64,000 nucleotides of DNA from Sitta carolinensis (GCA_032173965.1 CM063289.1:31382708-31446707), one strand, 5' to 3'; counted from the stretch's first letter, positions 1 through 13,292 are shown. Notes: generated by a model not told the origin, from the sequence alone. A program made the numbers and translations.

Positions 1-3000
1 GCCAAAGAAGCAGAGAAAGACAACATAATATATAGCTGTCATCAAATGTAAACATAGCTCACGAAAATATAAGTACATAATTTAATCTTCTAATCAAATA
101 TTTAGCTTTCATCTATCTTTGAAAAAGGAAAGGTAAGGACATGGATGAAGAGTAAACCAATCCCAGCTGTAAGTGGAAAATCACGTACAAGAGCACAGCA
201 AGGGAAAGCAGACACATTTTTACATTAATCACAACTGATATCAAAGTTAAATGCCCTAACATCAGGAAAACATGATTTAAGATAGTGCCCAGCTATCCTA
301 AGGGTTTGCAAGTGTTCATCAGGTCTGCATGAGAGGATGAGCAGACAGGCCAAGACTGCACAAGCATGTTTTGAAAGGTGAAAAAAAGCACAGCTATACA
401 GACTACAGTCCTACCCTTCCACAAGTGCTCCAGAAATGCTCTTGGGGTCACACAGTGAGAACAGAATCCACTTCCTCTTTCACTGTCATTTATTATGCAG
501 GCTACAACCAGAATTTTACTGATAAACAAGAGAATCTTTCCAAACACATAGCAGTCTGTATTAAGGACCACTGTCATTCAGCTGCCCTTGCTTGGTCGGG
601 TGATTATGACTTATTATTTTAAAGGCAAAACCAATACAGGCAAATTCAATACTTTAAAGCAAATTCACTGCAGGATGCCTTTTAAAGAAAATCTTTTGTA
701 CAGACATAAAACTATGATACTTTGCCTTAAAGTCTAACAGAAAATGGTTAGAGACAACACAGTTTAGGGCAAGCCCATTAGAACTAGTCAAATCTACTGA
801 ACTCTAATTCCACATTGCGTGCAATATTATCATTAACTGATCCCACTAACTGAACTGACCCAACAGCTTAAAATAAGTCAGAAAACAGAAATACATCAAT
901 CGACCATCCACATCCAGCAGGAGTCACTCTGTGTCGACAAAAAGAAATGTTCACCCACATTGTTCCTTTACCATGCCATCCTTTCTTACTATATTCTTCT
1001 TATACTTTTGAGTGAGACAGAGCATAAATAAACAATATTTATAGGTTTTTCTCATATATCTTATTCTGGCAGTGGTTACAGTGTACACAACAGGGAAGAG
1101 TCTTGGAGAAAAGCTCCTGGCAGTTGGAGGTTTTATTTTTTTCTGCTTGCACAGCCACATTTCCAGGTGCACTATACAACTTCATTGATAGTCACTGGCT
1201 CAGAATTCTAATGTGCTTGTTTGCTTATTTGTTTACCATCCCCACTTACAGATTCACTTGATTTGGGGTTACTTTCACTTTGTTAAGAAACTTTCACTGA
1301 TTTCTCTTCCTATTCTGCTTGTCAGTATCCCAAACCACTCATTCACTCTCTACTGATTTTTGAGTCCTTCGGTTGAAAGGAAAACCTTTCATTATAAAAC
1401 GATTAAAAGAAAAAGCCAAGTTTCCAGTGGCTGAGCTCTCTTTATTACGTTCTCTACAATTCCAAAATAAGCTTCCAAGACAGTTGCCTCAGACAGGAGA
1501 CCAAAATGATGGCTAACCTCAAGCCTGTGGACTGGAGTTACCTGGCTCTTGCCACAACACTTAGTCATTTGTGAAGAACCTCTCAGCATAAATTAGCAAG
1601 GATCTGCTCTGCATGAACTACATAACTAGAAATACAATATAATGTAACATTATGTTACTTGCTTTCCAAATTAAATTATGTATTCCTAGTTATAATAATC
1701 CTGTTAGCAATGTATATAATGTGCACATTATATACACATTTACTTAAACACACATACATACATATATATGTGTGTGTATGAAAGAACTGTATTATCTCAC
1801 AAATCTGATACAAACCTTTAAATTACTTATGGGGGTAAATATTGTAAGAGCTCAAGAATATTGGTCACAGGGCACATAATTTCCCTGTTTATAGCAGTTC
1901 CCTAGATGCTAGCACAGATATTGCGTTGTACTGAAAACAACAAAAAGGCGTATTCACAGATACAGCTTATTGCCTTTTGTCTGACAGAATAAAGCAACAG
2001 CATAGGAATTATTTATCATTCTGCCGGGGGAGGGGGGTGGTATTTAAAAATAAATACTGTATTTTGCTACACTTAGGTTTTTAGCAACCTGATCATATCC
2101 AAGAAATTTTAACTCTTATAGAAAAATATAAATTATGTAAAAAGCAGTTAATTTTAATGCAATATCTACTACAAATAATATTAAATAATAAATGCCAGAG
2201 ATATTATTCTGTACATTCACTTATTTCAAAGTACACTGATTATAAAGGACACTAATTCAGCTACCAAATCTCACAGCACATCAGCTTGAACAAGTCTAGA
2301 TGATCTGCATGCAATAGATACTTTCTTCTATATACAATCAGCTGTGCAGAAGAGATAATTATGGGTTATCCCAGCCCACTCGTATTAGAGCTCCTCTTTT
2401 TGGTGAAACATCCTACTAAAGTACAAACGGGTTCCCGCCCTTATCCCATCAGAAGTACCACTAAATCATATATTTTAATGGATATCTACTGCTTAAAAGT
2501 AGGTACAAGTATGGGACTTCCTGCTGGAGAAGTAACCCACCAAACATCTTTTGGGAACCCTACTCAGTGGTCCTCTTTAGGGAGAGGATCGCTTTAGGCA
2601 AAACTTCCTTTTCTTGGCAGATGGCACAGGTCAATCAAAGGCACTGTTCCAGGTTTTAGTAAAACAGAAGACATCTGACTTCAAACTGACTGCTCAACAG
2701 AGTACCTTCAAGGAGTACAATACCTTCACCATAATCTAGGAGGGAAAGGAGGAGTTCATTTATGTGGAATGAGGCTGGAAAAATGCAAATATCCCTTAGT
2801 TAGAAGGAAGTGTCAGATGTATCCCATCTCTGTCCTTGAAAAGTTGCCCGTGCGGGCTTACGGACAGCACTGAATTTCTACGTGAGCAGTAGACTGTGGA
2901 TTATCCCACATGCAAGAGAGAACAAGAGAGAATCCCTCCTGGCTACTTTTATTTCAGGATGCTTAGAGCATCCCAGTTGCTGCCAAGTACCACAGCAGAT

Positions 3001-4812
3001 TAATGTGATAAGAAAAAACTCTTGATGTTTCATATGGATTGCAGCTCTATTATTCAGAATGGCAGGTATAAAGCTATTTTTATGTACACTTGGAGATCAG
3101 AATTCCAGCATCATAAAAGCTTAGTACCAACAAATTTAGACTGAACAATATGAAAAGCAAAAAAGAGCAGAAACATTCACATATAATTTAAGTTGCATGG
3201 GTCTTTTGTTCAAAATTATACTGAGTCACTGTTGGGATCTGTTGCCTAAGAATACTAGATATCTAAGACATCCACTTAACTCCAACAGTTGCCAGGCATT
3301 TATTTCCTGTCATCCTAGCAAAAGTTATAAACTTTTTTCCCATAGTTACTTATTAGACTTGTCACACCATCTTCATGGACTTTGAGTCCTGTGTATCACA
3401 CCACCTCCCAAATAAGTGCTCACAGAAAATAAAGTTGGAAAGAACTTTGAAAAGTTATTCTGTTAGTCCTCTTCCAGGATTTCTTGGGTACTTCTTCACT
3501 GTGTCCTCAGTCTCTGATTGAAACATCTTCTCTGAAGAACCAAATGACTCACTACAAGTTTCACATATGGAAATCTAAATGTACAGGTTCACTCCTATGT
3601 TGTACAGCACACAGCCATCACATTTTCCTTACTTCACTGTAACAAAGTAAATACCAACAAATCTGGGTATTTATCTTCCCTTGTTAAACACATCAGAGTA
3701 TTATTCCATGAAACATACCGTGTTCCTAACCTTACAGGAAAGCTCTTAAATTTATGTGCTTTAATAGTCGTAAGCTAATATAATTTACACTATCCTGCTA
3801 GATGCTTCTGTATTATTTTATTAGATTATTAGACAGTAATGACACACTAACTCCCTGACATAATACCCAGATGCTAAGGAATCCCATTAGCAGATTTTGT
3901 AAACCTGACTGCCTCTGAGCCACATACTAGCAACAGGAAACACAAATAAACACAGTTAAGCAACTGTGAATGTGACGTGCCTTTACAGTTCAGGAGTAAA
4001 TGCAGAGCAAACAGATTTTCGCATATCCAAGTGAAGATCACTTACTGAATTTACTAAATCACCTCTGCATTTCTGTAGGTTCAACTGTAAAAGCATTTTT
4101 TTTTCTTCTGACCAGATGATTATGTCCATTTTATTTTATTTTTGCTTATTATGTAACAGTAACAACCAATTAGCCTGTGCAGAATGAGATACTTATGACT
4201 CTAATATAAGGATACAGTGTAGAGAAATACAGGCCTGGTAGAACAGGAGAGACTTTGAGAAGCAGAGATGCAAGACTGGATGATAATATACTATACAGGC
4301 TTGGGATGGTAGTAGAAAGAATTTCCCCTCAACTGTGTATTAGTATCCTGCTTGTTAAAAGATAGAACCAAGTTTAATTAGTTAACAGGAAGCCTAGCTT
4401 ATTAAACTCTTTTTAGATAATGTTCAGTGACAGTTATGCATAACCCACTCAATAGCATATAACTATGCACAACAGTTCTATTAATCTCCTTACTTATGGA
4501 TGTTCTGATTGCATCATCCTTGTTCATGGCTGAGCCTATACCTTGCTACCAAGAATGGCTCAGCTTAAGTCAATAAGCTAAAAGATGTACAACACTCAAG
4601 TGCTAGAGGATAACAAATATAGAACCTGGATGCTTTCAAATACTCTAGAATCTTAATTGGACTGGAAAATGCAGTAATTAATTTGGCCCCAGAAATACAA
4701 AGAAGTGCTAAACCACTAGGTGAGGAAAAATTGTATTACCTAAATCCTACCAGTTTTATTGCCTATTCACTTACTGACCAAACCATCTCTGGTATGCAGT
4801 ACTTTTCATATT
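1..4812. other. AT-rich non-coding DNA, no gene recognised
   Basis: No open frame here resembles a known protein, and no exon with convincing splice sites was found on either strand. The DNA is AT-rich and intron-like. Because human ACADM is transcribed head to head with SLC44A5, this stretch could be the first intron of a minus-strand SLC44A5; that is inference from human gene order only. A short stretch near 3430-3480 vaguely resembles an old CR1 tail but is too diverged to call. Confidence 0.5.
1741..1780. repeat. CA/TA/TG microsatellite
   Basis: Alternating purine-pyrimidine tract made of ACACA, ATACATACATATATATG and TGTGTGTATG blocks. It is a short simple repeat in non-coding DNA. Confidence 0.7.
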
Positions 4813-5710
4813 TTCATAGAACCACAGAATGGTTTGGGTTGGAAGGGACCTTAAAGCTCATCTCATTCCAACCCTAATCTATGGGCATGGACACCTTTCA
4901 CTAGACCAGGTTACTCAAGAGTCTGGTTCAACCTGACCTTAGACACTTCCACGGAAGGCGCAGCCACAGGTTCTCTGGGCAACCTATTTCAGCACCTAAT
5001 CACCCTTGTGATAAAAAATTTCTTTCTTATGTCCAACCAAAAATCCTCTTTCAGTTAAAAACCATTGCCCCTTGTCCTGTCAATGGAAACCTTGGGGGAA
5101 ACAAAAAGGAAAACAAAAAAAAAAGGTTAAAAAAAAAAAAATCTTTCTCCATATTTCTTACAACCCTCCTTTATACATATCAAAAAGATGAACAATAATC
5201 TCAACTCTTTTGGCCTTTCCTCATAGGAGAGGTGCTCCAGCCTGCTAATCATCTTTGTGGCCCTCTTATAGACCTGCTCCAAAATCCCTGTCTTGCTTGT
5301 GTTGGGAATGCTGGAGACAGATGCAGTTCCTTCAGGTGGGATCTCACCAGAGTGGAGTAGAGGGGCAGAATTACCTCCCTCAATCTGATGTCCCATTACT
5401 TTCCATGGAGCCCAGGACACAACTGGCTTTCTGGGTTGCAGGTGCACATTGCCAGGCCATGGGCAATTTTTCATCCACCAGTACCCAAGTCCTTCTTCTG
5501 CAGCACTACTCTCAAACCATTCAGCCCCTAGCTTGTGCTGATAATGGGGATCACCTGACCCAGACGCAGGACCTTGCACTTGGCTTCACTTGACTTCGAG
5601 CAGCTTGCAGATCCTTGAGCCTGTCACGACCCTTGTGAATAGCATCCCTTCCTTTCAGTGTATCAACCAAACCACCCACCTTTAAGATTTTGCCTTTGTC
5701 ATTTATAAAT
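4813..5710 (-). mobile_element. CR1 LINE, 3' portion, minus orientation
   Basis: The plus strand starts with the reverse complement of the CR1 3' end ('ATAGAACCACAGAATGGTTT', then 'GGGTTGGAAGGGACCTTAAA'). It continues through familiar CR1 landmarks such as 'CATAGGAGAGGTGCTCCAGC', 'CATCTTTGTGGCCCTC' and 'GGACCTTGCACTTGGC'. The element is therefore inserted on the minus strand and keeps roughly 0.9 kb of 3' UTR and C-terminal reverse-transcriptase region. An A-rich insertion at about 5100-5142 interrupts it and the reading frame is broken. It is a dead, 5'-truncated copy and strong evidence for a bird genome. The left edge is clear; the right edge is approximate. Confidence 0.93.
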
Positions 5711-6989
5711 GCTGTGAGGAATCCTTGAGATTCCAAGGAAAGAAGTTTAAGACATTTATTTCTCTGAAAAATATGCCTGCAGGCTAATAAATAACTAGTT
5801 GCTGGCAAAGACAACAAAGTCAAGAGAACAACTATTACAGCAACCTAATTTAAAAGGAAAACCATATTATAAATGCTCAATTTGAAAATGCTGCATTTTC
5901 CATTTTATAAGTCCTTAACATTATGGGATCTAATAAGGGAAAGAACCTTGCTTCCCAACACAAGAGTAGGGTAATCACTCAAGATTTCTGCAAATGTAGT
6001 AACACAATAACACAATAAACATTTCCACTATTAATATCCATACATGTAAATGAACTAAAAGGAAGTAAACACACTGATAAAATAGCTCAAATAGCAAAAA
6101 TGCTACAATTCTTCAGAATGATGCCTTTCTCCCTAAAGGTGAATAAAAAGATTCACCCTTTCTTACCCATGTAACATGCTTTCATTGAAAGTGAAGTTTA
6201 AAATATTTCTGTATAATGACAGTAAAACACATGGTATTGCTCATCATGACTTAACTAGAGTGTTCTTGCTTACGAAAGGCAAATGAGGAAGCATACACAA
6301 CACTTACTGAACTATATTCAAAAGCTGTTTTTCCCTTCCTGAATACTGTGTTCCTGCTCTTCTCTTAGAATAATACTTCCACTCTTTCTGCCATCAGTCC
6401 TGAGTATCTATGATCCTAGGCCTACGCTCTCTCTGCAGTAACCTGCAAAACCATTTGAATTCCTCAGGAATAGAAAAAGGTTCTCTCAGAAGTTTGATGA
6501 TTTCAGACTCACCAATTTTTATTTCACCTTACCTTTTGTAGCTTGTCTTCCCTCCCTAAAGGATTTTTTTTTCCATTTCGCTTTTTCAAAGGAAGGCAAG
6601 CCATGGATTTTCCTTTCGTCAGATCAAGGTTCAGACCATGTCAGTGAATTTAAAGAAAGATTTTTCCAAGGTGTAAACATGTCACACAGCATGCCTGTGG
6701 TACCGAGGCAAAGGCTGCTTCACCAAGCCACGTTTACCCTTTTTCATAACTCGGCTCATTGCTGGAGGCCTTCAGGGCTCCTGGAGTAGCAAACCTGTCC
6801 TAAGGGGGTTTGCGCATTCTGCACGTTTGTTTTGCCATGGAAATCTCGCGCACACTGGAAGAGGAAATCGGCTTTGTAGCGACACCTTCAAACAGGCTAA
6901 GCAGCTTTGCAAACCCCGTGTCCCCCATCGTACATACATCGCCTTCCAAGGAGCAATTAAAGCAGAGCCCAAACACCGAGAGGAAGTTC
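5711..6989. other. Non-coding spacer between CR1 and CpG island
   Basis: AT-rich DNA with no supported coding exon or repeat boundary. Minus-strand 6530-6600 shows a donor-like AAAAGGTAAG but no protein match in the preceding frame, so no exon is called. Confidence 0.4.
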
Positions 6990-8300
6990 TGCCCCCAGTG
7001 ACCTTCCCGCGGCGCCGGTTAGCAGGAGCCGCGGGCAGCCGCCGCTGCACGCGCCCCGAGCACCGGCAGCCCACAGGTAGCGCGGCTCAGCGGGCTCCGC
7101 CCCCGCGCGCCGCTCCGGGCGCCCCCGGCCCCGCGCGACGCCTCAGGCATCCTACGGTCGGCCCTGCGCACCTGCCGCCCGGCCCCGCTCTGCCCCAGAC
7201 CGCGCACAAAGCGGCCACAACGCACCTGCTCCCGCGGCGGGGGCGGCGGCGGAAGCTCCAGGTCTGCCCGCCCCCATCTCTGCGCCCGCCGGCTCTTTCC
7301 CTGAATCGATCGTCCTGCTTGCTCCAGGCCGGGCCAGGTGCTCCGGCGTCCCGGACACGGGGGACCCTGCGGCCACCGCGCCCCCACATTCGCCAAGAGA
7401 AACAAACTCCGTCTGCCTCTGCCCGCCGCTGCCCGCCGGGCGGGTCCGCGCTGTAAACAGGCCGGAGGGTACTACAGGCACCGGCCACCCCCGCCCCAGC
7501 ACCGGCGCTCGCCCCGCGCTCACCGTAGAGATGTGCGGAAGCTTCGCCCTTCCTCGCCATCGTCTCCCGGTGCCGTCCGCGCCGGCACTGCCGGGGCACA
7601 GCCAGGGGCCCGGCGCCTCCGCCCGCCGCTCAGCGCGCTCTTTGTTGCCGTGAAGGCATGAGAGGCGGCGGCGGCCGGGCAGCCTCCCGCTCCGCTCTGC
7701 CGCGGCCGCCCGCAGCACCGCCCGCACCCCACGCCCACCCTCCCGTCCCGCCGGCTCCGCGGCGACGCCTGCGCCGACCCGCGGGGGCGGTGCCGGTGCT
7801 CGGGTCGCGAGGAGGGGGGTGCGGGCCGACCGGCCGTGCCGCGGGCCGGCGAGGGGAGCCGGGACGGGTCGCGCGTCGCCAACTTCGCTTGGGCCCAGCA
7901 GCAACTTCGGCATCCGGCGAGAGCGGGGCCGGGCCCGGCGGGGCCGTACCTGGCAGGGCGGTTTCCATCCTCCAGCACCAAGCGCCGCTGGCCGCAGCCG
8001 GGCGAGGTGCCCGTTTGTGCCCGTGCCCTGCGCAGAGCCCGGAGGTGTTGCCGGTGGTGGGAAGCGGCCGGCCGGCCCTGAAGCCCCTCGGCGCCCCGCC
8101 GGGCAGTGCCTCTGCTGGCGGAGCTGTCCGTGCCGCCCGTGCTGAGCGCCGGGCCGGCCGGGCCGCCCCGGGCAGCAGTCTCGTACCCAGCGGCGGGGCC
8201 CTGGCGCCGGAGGAGGGCGAGGCGTTCTTACGTGCTCACCGACAGCCGTGCGACTGTCTCCCGACGGGGAGAAGTGTGTTGGTTCTGGGGTGAGGCATTT
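6990..8300. promoter_or_regulatory. CpG island, probable promoter (possibly of SLC44A5, minus strand)
   Basis: About 1.3 kb of very GC- and CpG-rich DNA between AT-rich flanks. It contains runs such as GCCGCGGGCAGCCGCC, GCGGCGGCGGCCGGGC and many GGGCGG/CCGCCC Sp1-type boxes. Overlapping long frames on both strands are a by-product of stop-poor GC DNA, not genes. It lies about 5 kb upstream of ACADM and is separate from the ACADM start, so it likely serves another transcription unit. In human the divergent upstream neighbour is SLC44A5, which makes a minus-strand SLC44A5 promoter the leading guess. No SLC44A5 coding sequence was recognised. Confidence 0.7.
7950..7968 (-). CDS. Possible first coding exon on minus strand (weak)
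   Basis: Inside the CpG island the minus strand has an ATG in good context (A at -3, G at +4) at 7968. It encodes METALP and is followed after 19 nt by a near-consensus donor, CCAG|GTACGG, ending the exon at 7950. Such a short first exon would suit a gene whose next exons lie left of the window. The peptide is too short to identify; SLC44A5 is possible only from human gene order. Chance occurrence in GC-rich DNA is a real alternative. Confidence 0.2.
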
Positions 8301-11300
8301 TTATGATTTAGTCGAAAAACACCCTCAGTACTGAGAAGTATGCGTTTCTGATCGTAAACTTTCCTTCAGTTGACATCCTCCTTCGTGCGTTTTATCTGAA
8401 TGGCCACTTAGGAGCAATTAATTTGACTTCTGAGGTTCTTTTACAGTCGTGACAGCACAAATCACTACAGCAAAAGGCCTCTATACGCAGATATCACGGT
8501 GCTATTAGTGTGTTGTCACTAAATCCAACATACAGATTATTTTGTAAGAGAAAACATTTTGAAATTACAGAAATGCACTTGTCGGCCATTATTTATATTT
8601 TCAGACATGAGCTTTAGAGGAAAAGTTACTTTCCAAGGCTTGCAAATAAAGGTACCCTTTCAAAAATTGGCTTAATACCTCAAAAGCACATGGCTCATTT
8701 ATTCATGAGTAAATTAATGTCCAAAGATCATGGAAGTTGTTGCTATGCTTGTATGGAAACGTAAACCAAACATCAGCATTAGCGAGGCTACGTGCCTTTT
8801 ACATACATGGTCTGTGCATCATCAGGTCTTGTAGAGGTAGCTGCCTCGGCTACCTTTCTTTCAAGAAAACTAAATCAGGCATATGTATGAACTTATCCAT
8901 CCTCCTAGGAGCCTCTGTTCAGGCTAGTCGCTTCAATAATTACTGAATTTCACATATGTAATTTTGTCTGCTAGTAGTGGAAATACTGGGGGGAGTCATT
9001 CCCCCCTGCCCCTCCCCCTCCCCCCCCCCCCCCCACCCCACCCCCAGTATATTGAATTGTTAGAATTTATACTTTTAAATACATTTTCAAATGAGTACTT
9101 CCTTCCTTCAGGCATCCCACTTTATCAGAGTATTAACTGGGCAGAGGTTTATGGTTCTGTGCGCTGCTTGTGGTCTACAAATTTAATGAGAGTTCCTTCT
9201 TAACCTCATCCCTCTATCCTCTAGACCACTTACACAGCAGCTGGCAGCTAAAACCTCCAATTGCTCCAGTAGCAGATACTGAGACCTCCCTAACACCAGC
9301 AGCATCAGTGGGCACCCACATTCGCAAATGTAACCTTGGTATCAAATCCACTCACGGAGGACCCTCAGTAGTTGCCACTTCATCCTTATAAAACAAATAC
9401 ACATGGGATAGTGAGATAGGGCTCAGTCAGACAAGTGTACCTATTGCCTTTTTCAACATGACTAGTCCATTTAATGCTCTATTCTTTATTTTCACCTCTG
9501 TTCCTCCAGATGCCCTTCCCCTGCACATTCCTTCATTAGTTTGAATAGCTCCACAGATCCATTTCCAACATTATGGACCCTCAGGTTTGCATCTTATCAA
9601 GTGCAAAGTCCCAGTTTGCCTGCAGTTTATTGAGAGTTTGTTTCTTGTCTTTGCCACTGTTATCTTTGACTGCCAAGTTTGTGTCTCCATATTTTGTCTA
9701 TGGCTTTCCACCTTTTCTTGTTATCTCACTTGACAAGACCTTTGATCAGATAATCGTACTGAAATAAACATTTCTCATCAGTTAGTATGACTGTCTGATT
9801 TGTGTCTCATCCCTGACTCCCTTACCATTTGTCAGTTAGGTCTCTGTCTCGTCATGTTCTTGTTTACGGCTTCCTCCATTTCTGCACTGAAAAGGTTCAT
9901 GACCAAATATCCTTAAAGAAGCAAGCATTTTCCTTCCACATAACTTTATGAAAAATACTTTTTTTTAAAATCTAAAGACTAAAAAAAAATTCGGTTAAAT
10001 TGGTGGGGTCACCACCCAATCTCAAAGGCTTGCATGTTGGGACTCCTGTTACAGATACTCATCAAAGATTTAAAAAAGGAGAGGAATACCGAAGCAGGAA
10101 ATTTTGATGCCAAAATGTTTGGGGCTGAAAGAATTTCAGATAAGCTCAGGGTAAATAAAATGTAAAATGGTACAGAGAAATAATTATATACAAAGATAAG
10201 CTTTGAATTGACTGTTACAGCCCATCTTGTTATCATAGATAATACATGAAAATTTTCATTTTGGTGTTCAGAGGTATTAAAAAAGTGTAACAGGAAACAA
10301 AAAGACCACAGAAGTTATACTTTTATCCTTTTGCAAGAACATGAACAAATTTATGATTCTGATTCTTTGACACAAAGTTAAGACACTATAGAAAGTACTC
10401 AAAGGTGATTATTCAGCTTGGAAAAGAAATTGCTATGGGGATATCAACATATTTTTTTATTAAATCTTTGACCCAAAGAGGATGACTGCCTCAAAGATGT
10501 TACGTTTGAATATGCCTGTTTGAATTCAAGTAGCAGGGACCACAAATGATTTTAGCAGATGTCTGCTGAAGCAGCCTGAAGTGGTTCTTCATAGTGTAGT
10601 AACTAAGCTGTGGTACCCAACACATTCAAAAAGCAACCAATCAAGTTAATGGAAGAGACATCTATAAAGCATTATTAAACACAAAGGCATCACCTCCAGC
10701 TTAGTAAATTTATAAACTGAAAGATTTTTGGAGGGTAGAAAAAATTTAGGGAAAAAAAATATCACTATGTTATTGGTAAATTATCTGTTCTGGAACCATT
10801 TCCTGACCCTTTTTCATTGCACTGCCATAAACTGGATACTATGCCAAACAGATCTTTGGTCTGATCTAGTACAAGTCTTGTTACTTCCAGGGCAAAATGA
10901 GTTCTAGCTATTCATGTTGTAAAAGGCCTCATTCTTTGTCACATGAATGTTAGATGAAAATCTCAGTTGCCACCTTCTTATGCTCGTATTCTCCTTCCAG
11001 AATTTTCGACCTAAGATTTCTCCCTTCTTTACTTTTGCACTGCATGTGCCTCAATAGGGCTATAATCTCAGCGAGTGTTTCTAAACTCTAGTTTATACAA
11101 TTCAACAACAAGCAACAGCTATAATCGTTATTGAATTCTGCCTTTATTATGCAGGCATAAGTTCTGTAAGCTGTTATAGAAACTGAACTCTTGTGATTTA
11201 AGGAATGCTTTACTTTGTGCTTTGTCATTTGCTGCACTTACTAAAAATAAGTATACATGTTTTACTATAAAGTTAGTGTCTACATCGACACACATTTACA

Positions 11301-12240
11301 TGATTAGGTGCTTGTATACTATTAAATGTTAGCAGTGGTATGGTCTTGCAGAGCCACAAATGGAATTTTACAATATAAATGTTTATTAATATCCCACCCC
11401 GTGTATTGCCATGGTGCTGATTATGTGGTACCTCACCTTTAGTCAGCTTGGGCTGACAGAGTTGTAACTTCATTGTTCTGGGTTCTAACCTACAAGTGTA
11501 AAAGTCATTTGAAAGAGATATGCTCACTACAACTGGACTTTTATTAATGTTTGTTCTACAAGGAGAAATGTACCAAACAATATACCTTGAGGGTTTTTAG
11601 GAGGCTAAAGTGCCAGCTGCAGCATGTTCAGTGCAAAAAACAAGCAATTAAAGAGACAAACATAAAAAGGCAATAGTGATGCAAAAATATTTGCTACATA
11701 TCATTTTCTATTATTATGCAAAATAAAACGTTATTCAAAATCCAGCTTCCAGAAAAATACTTTATTTAGTCAATTCTGTTAAAAATTCACACCAAGTAAG
11801 GACTTCACAGAAATATCAATGGCTGCTATTTTCCTTGGAATCCTTGTTTCAATAAACTCCTGAATAACACTGCTGTGAAACAGTGAAACAATAATATTCA
11901 AAAGCGTGTATTTTTACTCACTGCAGATAACGTCCAAAAGCATTGCTTTTCCTTTAAAATACAACCGGGATTAAGAACATTTTTAAGCATATATAATGTA
12001 ACTATCAACACGGTTGGTAGCGACTCCCGTGTGTCAGGCCCCGTCACTCTCCAGTTCCTGGCACACCTCTGTAACTTGAGTTTATGATTCCCTGAGGCGT
12101 AAATTACAGTAAAACTGCTTATACGGGCTTTTCTGCTAACAGGTGAATGATGTAGGAGATTGAAGCCGGCCCAGGACACGCAGCAAACAGGCAGCAAAGC
12201 GGCCAGGCCTGGGGCACGGACACTGCCCGTGCTCGGGCGC
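8301..12240. other. Non-coding intergenic DNA
   Basis: Mostly AT-rich sequence between the CpG island and the ACADM promoter minisatellite. Apart from the C-rich tract at 9001-9045 no gene, RNA or identifiable transposon was recognised. Short open frames here have no family resemblance and no supporting splice sites. Confidence 0.5.
9001..9045. repeat. Poly-C tract (G-run on minus strand)
   Basis: Almost pure C with single interruptions: CCCCCCTGCCCCTCCCCCTC, then about 14 C, then CACCCCACCCCC. The minus strand carries at least five G-runs of four or more and could fold as a G-quadruplex. Length in the assembly is likely uncertain. Confidence 0.85.
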
Positions 12241-12244
12241 CGGG

Positions 12245-12345
12245 CCGGGCCGGCCACAGAGAGCCGCCCTGCCCGCACGGGCCGGACAGGGGCCGGACAG
12301 GAGCCGGAGAGGGGCCAGACAGGAGCCGGACAGGGGCCTGTCCGG
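12245..12345. repeat. Short degenerate GC repeat preceding the 45-bp array
   Basis: From about 12280 the sequence cycles through GCCGGACAGGGG / GCCGGACAGGAG / GCCGGAGAGGGG-like 12-mers and then leads directly into the 45-bp minisatellite. It looks like a diverged or separate short-period array at the same site. Confidence 0.7.
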
Positions 12346-13292
12346 CGCTCCCCTGGCGGGAGCACAGCAGGGCCGGCCGGCGCAGTCCGGCGCTCCCCTG
12401 GCGGGAGCACAGCAGGGCCGGCCGGCGCAGTCCGGCGCTCCCCTGGCGGGAGCACGGCAGGGCCGGCCGGCGCAGTGCGGGGCTCCCCTGGCGGGAGCAC
12501 GGCAGGGCCGGCCGGCGCAGTCCGGCGCTCCCCTGGCGGGAGCACGGCAGGGCCGGCCGGCGCAGTCCGGCGCTCCCCTGGCGGGAGCACGGCAGGGCCG
12601 GCCGGGGCAGTGCGGGGCTCCCCTGGCGGGAGCACGGCAGGACGGGCCGGCGCAGTGCGGGGCTCCCCTGGCGGGAGCACGGCAGGGCCGGCCGGCGCAG
12701 TGCGGGGCTCCCCTGGCGGGAGCACGGCAGGGCCGGCCGGCGCAGTGCGGGGCTCCCCTGGCGGGAGCACGGCAGGGCCGGCCGGCGCAGTGCGGGGCTC
12801 CCCTGGCGGGAGCACGGCAGGGCGGGCCGGCGCAGTGCGGGGCTCCCCTGGCGGGAGCACGGCAGGGCCGGCCGGCGCAGTCCGGCGCTCCCCTGGCGGG
12901 AGCACGGCAGGGCGGGCCGGCGCAGTGCGGGGCTCCCCTGGCGGGAGCACGGCAGGGCCGGCCGGGGCAGTGCGGGGCTCCCCTGGCGGGAGCACGGCAG
13001 GGCCGGCCGGGGCAGTGCGGGGCTCCCCTGGCGGGAGCACGGCAGGGCCGGCCGGGGCAGTGCGGGGCTCCCCTGGCGGGAGCACGGCAGGACGGGCCGG
13101 CGCAGTGCGGGCTCCCCTGGCGGGAGCACGGCAGGACGGGCCGGCGCAGTGCGGGCTCCCCTGGCGGGAGCACGGCAGGGCGGGCCGGCGCAGTGCGGGC
13201 TCCCCTGGCGGGAGCACGGCAGGACGGGCCGGCGCAGTGCGGGCTCCCCTGGCGGGAGCACGGCAGGGCGGGCCGGCGCAGTGCGGGCTCCC
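12346..13292. repeat. 45-bp GC-rich minisatellite upstream of ACADM (about 21 copies)
   Basis: The core CCCTGGCGGGAGCACGGCAG recurs every 45 bp from 12351 to about 13071, then every 44 bp for the last four copies before ending in CTCCCCGGGCCGC. Unit variants differ at fixed sites (CACAGCAG or CACGGCAG; GGCCGGCC, GGCGGGCC or GACGGGCC; CGCAGTCCGGC or CGCAGTGCGGG). Each unit holds a perfect inverted repeat, GCTCCC-CTGGC-GGGAGC, and usually a GCCGGC palindrome. Because 45 is a multiple of 3, long spurious frames run through it on both strands. It ends only about 90 bp before the ACADM ATG, so it lies in the core promoter or 5' UTR. Confidence 0.97.

Noticed and set aside
5127..5579. 150-codon minus-strand frame
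   Set aside because: Lies inside the minus-oriented CR1 copy and is a remnant of its reverse-transcriptase end.
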